A stretch of DNA of 17,202 bases from Fimbriimonadales bacterium (lineage in GTDB: Bacteria; Armatimonadota; Fimbriimonadia; Fimbriimonadales; Fimbriimonadaceae). Where the stretch lies: positions 1 to 17,202 of the forward strand of contig JAPLCS010000364.1 in the NCBI GenBank assembly GCA_026392145.1, in the 5' to 3' direction. Position numbers and translations under genes: made by a program. How positions within the stretch are numbered: position 1 is the first letter of the stretch; every line of letters starts with the position of its first letter. Below, piece by piece: positions 7,238 through 14,852 of this stretch. Below the pieces are notes generated by a model. That model did no database searches, had not been told where the DNA came from, and was given only the letters and a program-made list of their open reading frames with translations.

Positions 7238-8593
7238 CTAGAGGATATTCGCTCCGTTTGTTGCGATCACATCTTTGTACCAATACGCACTGTCTTTCGG
7301 AGTTCGTTTTTGAGTGGTGTAGTCAACGTGAACGAGGCCGAATCGGAATCGATATCCCTCTGCCCACTCAAAATTGTCCATGAATGACCATTGCATGTAG
7401 CCTGCGATGTCCACTCCGTCTCTTCCTGCTCGCTCAAATTCTTGGAGATATCTTTGCAAGAAGTCGATTCTTTGTGGGTCATGGACTTTACCGTCGAGGT
7501 GTACCCAATCGGAGAGTGCCATCCCGTTTTCGGTGATGACGACCGGTTTTTTATAGCGGTCGTGGAAGAACTTTGGACCCCAATAAAGGGCTTCTGGAGA
7601 TACTGGCCAATGGAATAAAGTTCGCCCGAGACCAGTTTCGTCGCGTACAACTTCTGGCTTTCCGTTAGCACCGGCTCGTACTCTTGGAGCGTTATAGATG
7701 TTGGCACCGAAGAAGTCGATGGGTTGGCTGATAATTTCCATGTCTCCATCGGCTGGTTGTTGGTAGCAGGTTTCCCAGAATTCTTCGATTACTTTAGGAT
7801 AGCGACCAAGGAAAACAGGGTCGGTCCACATTCCTGTACTCCAGGTGTTGAATGTGTCCATTTCGACGGTGGCAAATCGTGCGGCTTCAATGTCTTCCGT
7901 TGAATTGGTGTGAGGGATAGCGCAACCGCCTACGGGTGCCCAACCAACGAGAGGTTTGTTCGTGGCCTCGCTTCGGATCACTTGTACGGCTTTACCGTGG
8001 GAGAGGAGGGCTTGGTGAGATGCCCACAAGATTTCTTGTTGACCTAATTTGTCACCGGGGGCATGGATGCCTTGTTCCATGCCAAGCCCGATGAAGCATT
8101 GTGGTTCGTTGATAGTCATCCATGATGCGACTCGGTCACCTAGTTTTTTTACGAGGACTTCAGCGTAGTCTTGGAACCAGCTGGGCATATCCGAATTCAG
8201 CCATCCGCCTTTGAGATAAAGTTCCCAAGGAGTGTCCCAGTGGTACATGGTGACATGCGGTTGGATGCCGTTCACCAGGAGCTCATCAATGAGTTGACTG
8301 TAGAAATCTAGACCCTCTTGAGAAACGTTTCGCATTCCGCTCGGCATAACGCGTGGCCATGATATGGAAAGGCGGTAGTGGGGAATCCCAAGGTCTTTCA
8401 TCAGAGCAATGTCTTCTCGGAATCGATTGAAATGATCGCACGCCACTTCGCCACTTGACGCATCTGCGATTTTTCCTGGTCGCTTGCAAAACATGTCCCA
8501 TACGCTTTGCCCGCCACCTGTGGTGTAAGGAGAGCCCTCAATTTGATACGCTGCGGTTGCAACCCCCCACATGAACTTTTCTGGAAACGCCAT
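7238..8593 (-). CDS. GH1 family beta-glucosidase
   Basis: A 451-aa glycoside hydrolase family 1 enzyme that releases terminal beta-linked glucose (or related sugars) from oligosaccharides. It begins with the family signature FMWGVATAAYQIEG. The acid/base is E163 in INEPQCF and the nucleophile is E355 in VITENGMA, so both retaining-mechanism glutamates are intact. YHWDTPW (117-123) and the C-terminal SFMDNFEWAEGYRFRFGLV are also typical. There is no signal peptide, so it acts in the cytoplasm on imported sugars. The start is ATG 8593. No Shine-Dalgarno is visible, only an A/T-rich run with CATACT nine bases before the ATG. It diverges from an oxidoreductase/aldo-keto reductase pair and is followed by purS after 14 bases. 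Confidence 0.94.
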   Translation of the reverse strand: MAFPEKFMWGVATAAYQIEGSPYTTGGGQSVWDMFCKRPGKIADASSGEVACDHFNRFREDIALMKDLGIPHYRLSISWPRVMPSGMRNVSQEGLDFYSQLIDELLVNGIQPHVTMYHWDTPWELYLKGGWLNSDMPSWFQDYAEVLVKKLGDRVASWMTINEPQCFIGLGMEQGIHAPGDKLGQQEILWASHQALLSHGKAVQVIRSEATNKPLVGWAPVGGCAIPHTNSTEDIEAARFATVEMDTFNTWSTGMWTDPVFLGRYPKVIEEFWETCYQQPADGDMEIISQPIDFFGANIYNAPRVRAGANGKPEVVRDETGLGRTLFHWPVSPEALYWGPKFFHDRYKKPVVITENGMALSDWVHLDGKVHDPQRIDFLQRYLQEFERAGRDGVDIAGYMQWSFMDNFEWAEGYRFRFGLVHVDYTTQKRTPKDSAYWYKDVIATNGANIL

Positions 8594-8670
8594 AAGTTGT
8601 TAAGTATGGTCAGAATTCAGTTGAAAATGTATCGGTTGAAGTTGTGACACAAGTATTCTTTTGATTGAAA

Positions 8671-9687
8671 ATGGCACGTCATTTACGTTGGGGCATTCTT
8701 GCCACAGGAAGCATAGCGAATCAGTTTGCGGAAGGATTGAAACTTGCACAGTTTGGAGAGTTGGTCGCTGTGGGGAGTCGGACGCTGAGCCGAGCCGAGG
8801 AGTTCTGTGCCAAGCACGGAGGAAAGGCTTATGGTTCCTATGAGGAGGTTTTAGCGGATCCCGAGGTAGATGCTGTCTATATTGCGACCCCTCACCACAC
8901 TCATATGGATGATACAATTGCTGCTGCAAAAGCTGGAAAGGCAATTTTGTGTGAAAAGCCGTTTACGTTGAATGCTTATGAAGCTGAGCAGGCGTTGAAG
9001 GCCGTTGAGGCGAATGGAGTGTTTTTCATGGAGGCCTTTATGTACCGATGCACTCCACTTATGGCTCAAGTTCGCGAATGGGTGGCGAGTGGACGTATTG
9101 GCGAGGTGAAAATGGTCAATGCTGAATTTGCGTTTCAGGCAGGTGAGGATTGGACCAATTTTAGGAATGACGCTGCTCTGGGCGGTGGTGGATTAATGGA
9201 TGTTGGTTGTTACTGCGTTTCGTTTGCTCGAGGTGCATTCGGAGAGGAACCGATTGCGGCGACTTACCTGTCTCAATCGAACTCAAAAGGTGTTGACTGG
9301 ATTGGTTCTGGGCAACTTGAGTTTTCCGGAAAAAGAAGCGCAGTTTTTACCACTGGTGTTGGCATCGTGACAAATAATGGCGGTGCAATTTACGGAACGA
9401 AGGGTCGAATTAAATTTGACGACCCTTGGAAGCAAGGAAGCGGCAAGCTTCAGCTAATCGAGGGTTGGAATACTGTGGTGGAAGAAATTTCCGTCGGAAT
9501 CAAAAACGCGGAGCTTTATGCTCATGAGGCGGATACCGTGGCGACTTATGTTGATGCTGGTGAGTGTCCATTTCAGTCAAAGGAAGACACGATGCAACAG
9601 ATGAGAACGCTTGATAAGTTGAGAGCTTCAGCGGGAATACATTTTGCTGCGGAGCGGAGTGCTTCGGCTCCAGAGGTGAAAGCATGA
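8671..9687 (+). CDS. Gfo/Idh/MocA family oxidoreductase
   Basis: A 338-aa NAD(P)-dependent dehydrogenase of the glucose-fructose oxidoreductase / inositol dehydrogenase superfamily. The N-terminal Rossmann fold starts with WGILATGSIANQFAEGL, followed by VAVGSR at the end of strand two and the conserved ILCEKPFTLN with the key lysine. The C-terminal domain has MEAFMYRCTPL and GGGGLMDVGCY, as in the dihydrodiol dehydrogenase / 1,5-anhydrofructose reductase-like branch. The exact sugar substrate cannot be deduced. ATG 8671 is preferred to a TTG two codons earlier. No Shine-Dalgarno is visible. Its TGA overlaps the start of the next gene as ATGA, so the two are translated together, and it faces a beta-glucosidase gene across 77 bases. 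Confidence 0.9.
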   Translation: MARHLRWGILATGSIANQFAEGLKLAQFGELVAVGSRTLSRAEEFCAKHGGKAYGSYEEVLADPEVDAVYIATPHHTHMDDTIAAAKAGKAILCEKPFTLNAYEAEQALKAVEANGVFFMEAFMYRCTPLMAQVREWVASGRIGEVKMVNAEFAFQAGEDWTNFRNDAALGGGGLMDVGCYCVSFARGAFGEEPIAATYLSQSNSKGVDWIGSGQLEFSGKRSAVFTTGVGIVTNNGGAIYGTKGRIKFDDPWKQGSGKLQLIEGWNTVVEEISVGIKNAELYAHEADTVATYVDAGECPFQSKEDTMQQMRTLDKLRASAGIHFAAERSASAPEVKA

Positions 9688-10583
9688 AATACGGCCGCAT
9701 TCCGCATTTGAATAAAGATATTTCCAAGATTGTTTGTGGCACTGACTGGTTGATGGGATGTACCCCTTCTGAGTCCTTTGCGGCGCTTGATGCTTTTGTT
9801 GAAGCTGGTGGAAATTGTTTTGATACGGCTCATTGCTATGGTCCGAATTCAAACATATTGGGTGCCTGGTTGAAGTTGAGACACAATGCATCTAAACTTG
9901 TTTTCTTGAACAAGGGCAATCACCCGTATGGGTCACCAAGATTTAGCGCTGAATTCACGCGGATTGATATTCTTGAGAATCACGACCGTCTGGGTATTGA
10001 CCATACCGATTTGTACGTATTTCACCGAGACAACCCAAGTGTGCCTATTGAAGAGGTCGTGGATTGGATGAATGATCTCATTAAGGTTGGATACATTACT
10101 GCTTATGGCGGCTCAAACTGGTCGATTGAACGGCTTGCGGCAGGAAATGCTTATGCTGCCAAGACTGGAAAACAGGGATTCAGCGTGAATAATCCGAATT
10201 TGACTTTGGCTGAAAACGTGAAGCCCTTATGGGATGGGTGCTTGACGATCGATGAAGCGGGGCGGAAGTGGCACGAGGAGAGTCAACTGGCGTTGTTTAG
10301 CTGGTCATCTGCTGCACGGGGTTATTTTGCGGAGATTAATGATGAACACATGTTGGCATCTTACGATTCGGAAGTAAGCCGACAGCGACGTGAGCGAGCC
10401 AAGGAACTGGGCGCCAAGTATGGGTTGAGTGCGACTCAGATTGCGCTTGCCTGGGTGTTGAATCAGCCATTCCCGACTTTCGCGCTTTGTGGGTTACGTA
10501 AGAAAAGCGATGTTGAGGAGAACTGTAAGGTCACGGAGTTTACTTTGACTCGAGAAGAGGTTTTGTACCTCGAAAAAGGTTAG
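9684..10583 (+). CDS. aldo/keto reductase
   Basis: A 299-aa NADPH-type reductase with a TIM-barrel fold that reduces aldehyde or keto groups, or oxidises sugars in reverse. The catalytic tetrad is visible: D47 and Y52 in NCFDTAHCYG, K77 in VFLNKGNH, and H114 in DLYVFHRDNP. C-terminal cofactor-binding elements are recognisable (QIALAWVLNQPFPTFALCGLR). It starts four bases inside the upstream oxidoreductase gene (ATGA overlap) and ends at a strong terminator. The two-gene unit next to a beta-glucosidase suggests work on a sugar or glycoside intermediate; this is an inference from context only. One odd point is the insertion-like segment around PLWDGCLTIDEAGRKW. Confidence 0.9.
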   Translation: MKYGRIPHLNKDISKIVCGTDWLMGCTPSESFAALDAFVEAGGNCFDTAHCYGPNSNILGAWLKLRHNASKLVFLNKGNHPYGSPRFSAEFTRIDILENHDRLGIDHTDLYVFHRDNPSVPIEEVVDWMNDLIKVGYITAYGGSNWSIERLAAGNAYAAKTGKQGFSVNNPNLTLAENVKPLWDGCLTIDEAGRKWHEESQLALFSWSSAARGYFAEINDEHMLASYDSEVSRQRRERAKELGAKYGLSATQIALAWVLNQPFPTFALCGLRKKSDVEENCKVTEFTLTREEVLYLEKG

Positions 10584-10603
10584 CTATTAAGTTGAACCGA
10601 ATC

Positions 10604-10630
10604 AAAAGCCCTTCGTATTGAAGGGCTTTT
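10604..10630. terminator. bidirectional rho-independent terminator
   Basis: An 11-base perfect stem, AAAAGCCCTTC (10604-10614) with GAAGGGCTTTT (10620-10630), encloses the loop GTATT. More T follows on the right (TGTTGTTTTTG), and the A-run on the left gives U residues on the opposite strand. It lies between the convergent aldo/keto reductase and C11 lipoprotein genes and fits both. Confidence 0.88.
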
Positions 10631-10652
10631 TGTTGTTTTTGTTTGTTACTCT

Positions 10653-12413
10653 TTAAGGAGCTGTGGTCAGAAATTCGTCCCACTGGGTTGCTTGCGCAAA
10701 TTTAAGTTTTTGGTAGTCGGAGAGAGTTGGAGCGATAATGCTGCCAGGTGAGAAGTCAATGGATACTCCATTTGAATTTGGTGACTTGGAGTTATGTCCT
10801 TCCCAGACCAAGGCATTAGCGTGGGCGGCTTTGAGGTTTGTAATGGCTGACAGCACTGACGGTTCGGTGGTGTTCACTTCTAGTTTTTTACAAACGTCGA
10901 TAAGGTCAAGATAGATTCGAGTTGCTGTGACGCTGTAGCCTTGGGAAGTGTTTCGCGCTGTGGTGATGGCGGAGTTAATCGCCGGTTGGTTGTTTTTGAG
11001 AGCGGTTCCAAGGTTACTAATAGCAGTCGCGTAGGCTGAAAGTTGAGATGTATCAAGCACACTTTGGGTAATTTTTCGAGTTGCATAGCTTGGAACGCCT
11101 AGCATGCCATCAACAAAAGACTTGGTGAAATTTTTCGTTGTTTGGTCTGGGTTGTCCTTGAGTGTTCCGAACACGGTGTCGTATGGATAACCTTCTCCTG
11201 GGGGACTTTCCTCACTGCCAACTACGAATTTGGTGTTGTCTTTGACCTCATAAGCGACTTCGAACATTTGCATAAGTGAAGCATCCCAGGCAATGATGTC
11301 GAACTGTTCGGTACCGAGGGCTTGATTGAGATCCCAAATTTGGATACTGGTTCCCTTTTCATCGTCGTAGGAAACGGCGCGAGACGTGTCGAATCCTCGT
11401 GAGCGCTTCCAACCGTTGCCGTGGTTCCAAACTATGAGGCAATATCGATCGGCGGGGTAGTTTGCTTTGCCCCACTGGATGAACTCTCGGAGGGTTTGTG
11501 TTGAACCCATGTCAACGGTGGTTCCCATATCCTGGAGCAGTTCGGATGCGATGTTAGAAGTTGTGTCCTGCTTGGCTAAGTATCGTCTTGTTCCGTTGAA
11601 TGTTCCACCTGCAAATGCGGCAGGAAATTGCTTCCATTGAACGACGAATCGCACTTCTGGATTAGATGCTACACGCTCCATTTGGTTCATGTTGAGTACG
11701 GAGAACGCTTGAAGGTCGTTGGCGCCATTCATGTAGACGAGCACGGTCCATTTCGATTTGGTGGCAACCGAAGATTGGACATTTACAACAGCTGAGCCCG
11801 ACCGGGCGTTGGGATTGTAAACGGCTTGAACAGAACCCGTTCCTGGTGCAGTGGCAGCAAAAAAGCCATCCTGAGTCACAGTCCCAATGGCTCCGAGAGC
11901 ATTCCATTGGAGACCTGTTGGTTCAATGAACGTTCCATTCCCGCTTGTGGTGCTGCCGTAGGCGAAGAAGTTTGCTCCTCGCCCCACTTTGACACTTGCC
12001 GAACCTGGGGCCACTGAGATGCTAGAGATAGATTTGGCGACTTCGGTTTGTACGCTTCCTCCGATGCCCCCACGAACTGCAAATGGATATTTGAACACTC
12101 CGGTTACGGTTCCAGAGGCACCGCTGAGGGAGAAGAGTTCAACCGAGAGTGTGTAGTCTCCGTCGGAGACCATGAAGTCATTTGATTCGGTTCCTTTTTC
12201 GGGGTTTTGAAGGACGACAGTTGAGACAGTGAGCCCTGACGAGTCTATGATGGAAATGCGTTGTGACTCACCTGTAATTTGCCCGGGAGCGTTCTTGTTT
12301 GCCCAGTCGGTGATGTATCGAATTCCCTTGATTCCGCTGGCGCCTCCGCCACCTCCGCACCCAAGAATGAGCGCAAAAAATGTGATGAATGCCAAGAATC
12401 GGAAAAATTTCAT
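10653..12413 (-). CDS. clostripain-family (peptidase C11) lipoprotein with Ser in place of catalytic Cys
   Basis: A 586-aa exported lipoprotein. Residues 1-18 are a signal peptide ending in a lipobox (LILGC), with C19 the lipid-anchored cysteine followed by a glycine run. Residues about 128-215 look like a bacterial Ig-like domain (SISVAPGSASVKVG, ending SAVVNV). The C11 domain starts near KWTVLVYMNGANDLQ (221 on). The catalytic histidine is present as H331 in IVWNHGNGW. The segment that normally reads DACLMG here reads WDASLMQM: S379, codon TCA at 11277-11279, stands where the nucleophilic cysteine belongs. No other cysteine lies nearby. The rest of that region (EVAYEVKD, SEESPPGEGYPYD) is well kept, so the fold is intact. 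It may be an inactive homologue or a serine-using variant. ATG 12413 has only a weak AGG before it. Confidence 0.87.
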   Translation of the reverse strand: MKFFRFLAFITFFALILGCGGGGGASGIKGIRYITDWANKNAPGQITGESQRISIIDSSGLTVSTVVLQNPEKGTESNDFMVSDGDYTLSVELFSLSGASGTVTGVFKYPFAVRGGIGGSVQTEVAKSISSISVAPGSASVKVGRGANFFAYGSTTSGNGTFIEPTGLQWNALGAIGTVTQDGFFAATAPGTGSVQAVYNPNARSGSAVVNVQSSVATKSKWTVLVYMNGANDLQAFSVLNMNQMERVASNPEVRFVVQWKQFPAAFAGGTFNGTRRYLAKQDTTSNIASELLQDMGTTVDMGSTQTLREFIQWGKANYPADRYCLIVWNHGNGWKRSRGFDTSRAVSYDDEKGTSIQIWDLNQALGTEQFDIIAWDASLMQMFEVAYEVKDNTKFVVGSEESPPGEGYPYDTVFGTLKDNPDQTTKNFTKSFVDGMLGVPSYATRKITQSVLDTSQLSAYATAISNLGTALKNNQPAINSAITTARNTSQGYSVTATRIYLDLIDVCKKLEVNTTEPSVLSAITNLKAAHANALVWEGHNSKSPNSNGVSIDFSPGSIIAPTLSDYQKLKFAQATQWDEFLTTAP

Positions 12414-12533
12414 GGGAGCCTAACTATGTAAAATGAAGCTTGTTGTGGTTCCCTTGAGGTGTGCCGAACGGGTTCCACTTTGGAGTTTGACGCATTGAGA
12501 CGAACAAGGGTTCGGTTTTGATGCACGGTTTCG

Positions 12534-12563
12534 TTGATTTTGTGAGAATCTCGGTGCTATACT
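12534..12563 (+). promoter_or_regulatory. promoter of rplU-rpmA
   Basis: A sigma-70-type pair: -35 TTGATT at 12534-12539 and -10 TATACT at 12558-12563, with an 18-base spacer. Transcription would begin near 12570, leaving a leader of roughly 55 bases before the rplU ATG. I see no strong hairpin in that leader. The rest of 12414-12533, which also serves the divergent lipoprotein gene, holds no other recognised element. Confidence 0.65.
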
Positions 12564-12623
12564 ATTCATTCGCGTCAGATTGGCTTGAGGCTATTTGATG
12601 CAGACCAAGTGAGAGAAACTGAT

Positions 12624-12938
12624 ATGCAAGTGATTGTAAAGACCGGCGGAAAGCAGTACACAGCCGGTGCCGGCGATGTTCTGATCGTCGAAAAATTGGA
12701 AGGAGAAGCAGGCACTAAGGTTGAATTGACCGAAGTTGTTGCTGTTTTGAATGGATCTAATACGGTGGTTGGTAGCCCATTTGTGAAGGGTGCTAAAGTC
12801 GTTGGAGAGATTGTTCGACAATCCAAGGCAAAGAAAATTAACGCTTTTAACTACAAACCCAAGAAGAACGAACGAAAGAGATGGGGACACCGACAACCAC
12901 AAACTCACGTTAAAGTGACCGAGGTTATCGGAGGCTAA
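12624..12938 (+). CDS. rplU: 50S ribosomal protein L21
   Basis: A 104-aa L21 of the large ribosomal subunit, binding 23S rRNA. Typical sequence runs throughout: [23 protein letters not shown] at the start and [20 protein letters not shown] near the end, with the usual basic C-terminal half. ATG 12624 is chosen because L21 homology begins with [12 protein letters not shown] and GAGAG lies about eight bases before it. The frame is open 13 codons further upstream, but that part does not match L21. It is followed by rpmA after 20 bases, the usual L21-L27 order, and shares a clear promoter and terminator with it. Three of its four arginine codons are CGA. Confidence 0.96.
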   Translation: MQVIVKTGGKQYTAGAGDVLIVEKLEGEAGTKVELTEVVAVLNGSNTVVGSPFVKGAKVVGEIVRQSKAKKINAFNYKPKKNERKRWGHRQPQTHVKVTEVIGG

Positions 12939-12958
12939 GGCCACCAAGGAAATACGTT

Positions 12959-13222
12959 ATGGCACATAAGAAAGGACAAGGTTCCACCCGAAACGGAAGA
13001 GACAGTAATAGCCAGCGCCGTGGTATCAAGAAGTACGGCGGAGAAGTTGTTAAGCCAGGCGCAATCTTGGTTCGACAGTGTGGCACGAAGTTCCACCCAG
13101 GTCCAAACGTTGGAATGGGACGAGACTACACTCTTTATGCTTTGATTGACGGTCAAGTCAAGTTCGAAGGTCCCAAAGATAAGCGACGAATCGCTGTCTA
13201 TGCGTACCAAACAGCAGAATAA
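12959..13222 (+). CDS. rpmA: 50S ribosomal protein L27
   Basis: An 87-aa L27, whose N-terminus reaches the peptidyl-transferase centre. It begins [20 protein letters not shown] and carries [33 protein letters not shown], the normal core. It starts directly with the MAHKKG end and so lacks the cleavable N-terminal extension known from Firmicutes. AAGGA sits eight bases before ATG 12959. The Obg GTPase gene that often follows is absent. The unit ends at a terminator 20 bases downstream. Five of its eight arginine codons are CGA. Confidence 0.97.
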   Translation: MAHKKGQGSTRNGRDSNSQRRGIKKYGGEVVKPGAILVRQCGTKFHPGPNVGMGRDYTLYALIDGQVKFEGPKDKRRIAVYAYQTAE

Positions 13223-13242
13223 TCAATCTTCTCTCACTAATG

Positions 13243-13277
13243 AAAAGGGCTACTTCGGATGAGGTAGCCCTTTTTTT
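13243..13277 (+). terminator. rho-independent terminator of rplU-rpmA
   Basis: AAAAGGGCTAC (13243-13253) pairs with GTAGCCCTTTT (13264-13274). Three further inner pairs, one of them T-G, extend the stem to 14 bases around the loop GGAT. A run of seven T (13271-13277) follows. The strong T-run is on the plus-strand side. Confidence 0.92.
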
Positions 13278-13304
13278 GTCTTGGAATGAAGCAAGGCAGA
13301 TTGT

Positions 13305-14063
13305 TTAGAACTTGAAAAAGTCTGTGGCGTTCTGTGTTGTTTGTGATGCCATTTCTTCCTCGCTCATGTTGTGTAGATCTGCAAGAACTTTGTTGATGAG
13401 GTGAATGTAGGCGGGGCGATTGGTGCTGCCTCGATGTGGCACTGGAGGCATATAAGGACTGTCGGTTTCGAGCATAATTTTGTGCGGAGGGATGAGCGAG
13501 AATACTTGCCTGAGTTCATCCGCTTTTTTGTAGGTTATGGGGCCGTCGCAACCGAAGAAGGCGCCGAGTCGAAGAGCTCGTCTTGCTTCGTCTAGCGTTC
13601 CGGTGAAGCAGTGAAAGAGATAGGGCCTTGGTGGGAGTTGCTCAAGGATGTCCAAGAGGTCGCTGTATGCTTCGCGGGCATGGAAGACTACGGGCATATC
13701 CGAGTCGGCAGCAAGGCGGAGTTGGTCTCGAAGTGCTTTTTGCTGGATAGAACTGGGTGAGTAGTTCCAATGATAATCTAGACCAATTTCACCTACTGCG
13801 AGGACTTTGGGGTGCCGTAGGAATCGTATGAGCTTTGGCATGTCCATAGCATCGTAGTCCGCCGTATAGTTTGGATGCCATCCGCAGATTGCGTAAACAT
13901 TTTCGTACTTATCTGCGAAGTCTGTTGCAACTTGCCAATCAGCAGGATTCACCCCCACCACTACTATTTTCTCAACGCCATTTGCCTTTGCTAGGTCAAT
14001 TTCTTCCTGCGGATTCGGGAAGTGTTCTGAGTCATGGATATGGCAGTGGGTGTCAATTAGCAA
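13305..14063 (-). CDS. tatD: TatD family metal-dependent hydrolase (deoxyribonuclease-like)
   Basis: A 252-aa TIM-barrel metal hydrolase of the TatD family; members act as 3'-5' exonucleases or other phosphodiesterases in DNA repair and turnover. All metal ligands are visible: H6 and H8 in DTHCHIH, E92 in GEIGLDYHW, H128 in VFHAREA, H151 in FHCFTG and D201 in ETDSPYMPPVPHRG. The start is TTG 14063. An in-frame TAG four codons upstream and the normal MLIDTHCH beginning leave no other choice. It is the last of three minus-strand genes (MFS transporter, rnhC, tatD), 34 bases after rnhC. Bacteria often carry more than one TatD paralogue, so the symbol is a family label. Confidence 0.9.
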   Translation of the reverse strand: MLIDTHCHIHDSEHFPNPQEEIDLAKANGVEKIVVVGVNPADWQVATDFADKYENVYAICGWHPNYTADYDAMDMPKLIRFLRHPKVLAVGEIGLDYHWNYSPSSIQQKALRDQLRLAADSDMPVVFHAREAYSDLLDILEQLPPRPYLFHCFTGTLDEARRALRLGAFFGCDGPITYKKADELRQVFSLIPPHKIMLETDSPYMPPVPHRGSTNRPAYIHLINKVLADLHNMSEEEMASQTTQNATDFFKF

Positions 14064-14097
14064 GGTTTTAGTCTACTTTTGGGAGAGGTTTTTAGTG

Positions 14098-14727
14098 TTA
14101 TCCGTTTAGTACTTCTTTTGATGTCTTGAAGTGCATTTTGGCAACTTGTTTGAGGGCATCAGGACCATGCATTTGGACAAATTTTTTTCCACTGGGAATT
14201 ACATTGGTGGCACCTTTTGGCAAATCAATGCCAAATTGCTGAGAAAGCTCTCTGAGTCGCCATAGAAATTCTGCTCTCGCTAGGATTGAGGCCGCTGCCA
14301 CGGCGATGTCGGACTCGGCACGTACTCGAGAGACAAATTGTGCCTGTCTGCCTTTCTCTTTGAGCCTTGATTTAACAACGTTCCCGCCGGTGGCAAATTG
14401 ATCGCTGATGATAAGGTCTGCTGGGTGGAGATTGAGTACGTCTTCGATGACGGTGGCATGTCCCCAGGCGAGGAGGTGGTTGAGGTTGCCAATTTTAGCG
14501 TAGAGTTCGTTGTATTTCAATGGCATGAGTGGGAGAACTTTGTAAGGACAGACCTTCTTAATTTGAGTCGCCAGTTCGATTGCCTGTTTGTCGGTAAGCT
14601 TTTTGCTGTCCTTCACTCCCTCAAGTTCCGCGAGATGTTCGGGGCCAACGTAGCAGGCGGCGACCACTAACGGTCCGAAAAAATCGCCCTTACCACTTTC
14701 ATCTACCCCTACTCTGCCTTGGTCCAT
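14098..14727 (-). CDS. rnhC: ribonuclease HIII, short form without N-terminal domain
   Basis: A 209-aa enzyme that cuts the RNA strand of RNA-DNA hybrids. The DESGKGDFFGPLVVAA motif near the start (D9, E10) is the hallmark of RNase HIII rather than HII, where the signature differs (DE-x-GRGP). GVKDSKKLT follows. The other acidic active-site candidates are D109 in IISDQFA and E138/D140 in RVRAESDIAVAAASILAR. Usual RNase HIII proteins are about 300 aa with an N-terminal substrate-binding (TBP-like) domain of some 80-90 residues. Here the catalytic domain starts at residue 5. An in-frame TAA four codons before ATG 14727 rules out a longer protein. It lies between the MFS gene and tatD. Confidence 0.88.
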   Translation of the reverse strand: MDQGRVGVDESGKGDFFGPLVVAACYVGPEHLAELEGVKDSKKLTDKQAIELATQIKKVCPYKVLPLMPLKYNELYAKIGNLNHLLAWGHATVIEDVLNLHPADLIISDQFATGGNVVKSRLKEKGRQAQFVSRVRAESDIAVAAASILARAEFLWRLRELSQQFGIDLPKGATNVIPSGKKFVQMHGPDALKQVAKMHFKTSKEVLNG

Positions 14728-14825
14728 TTTGGTTCGTTACGAATTGACATCTGATGACGGTTCTTCGTGAGAAGTGTAGTCTACTTGAACTTCCAGGGGC
14801 TCAATGGTGGGGCCGAGGGAGTGGG

Positions 14826-14852
14826 CACTCAGGTGATGGAATCACCTGAGTG
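14826..14852. repeat. perfect inverted repeat over the MFS stop codon
   Basis: CACTCAGGTGAT (14826-14837) and ATCACCTGAGTG (14841-14852) are perfect reverse complements separated by the triplet GGA. The hairpin encodes the last eight codons and the TGA stop of the minus-strand transporter gene. No T-run follows on either side, so it is not a standard intrinsic terminator. It could protect or punctuate the mRNA between the transporter and rnhC. Confidence 0.8.

Noticed and set aside
12564..12623. L21-type autoregulatory leader before rplU
   Set aside because: The leader is short and only weak pairing (CTTG with CAAG) is visible; it does not resemble a known leader motif.
14737..14838. Open frame before rnhC reading EPLEVQVDYTSHEEPSSDVNS
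   Set aside because: It is in frame with rnhC but ends in TAA four codons before its ATG, has no normal start codon, and is only about 33 codons. It could be a remnant transporter tail, but nothing supports that.
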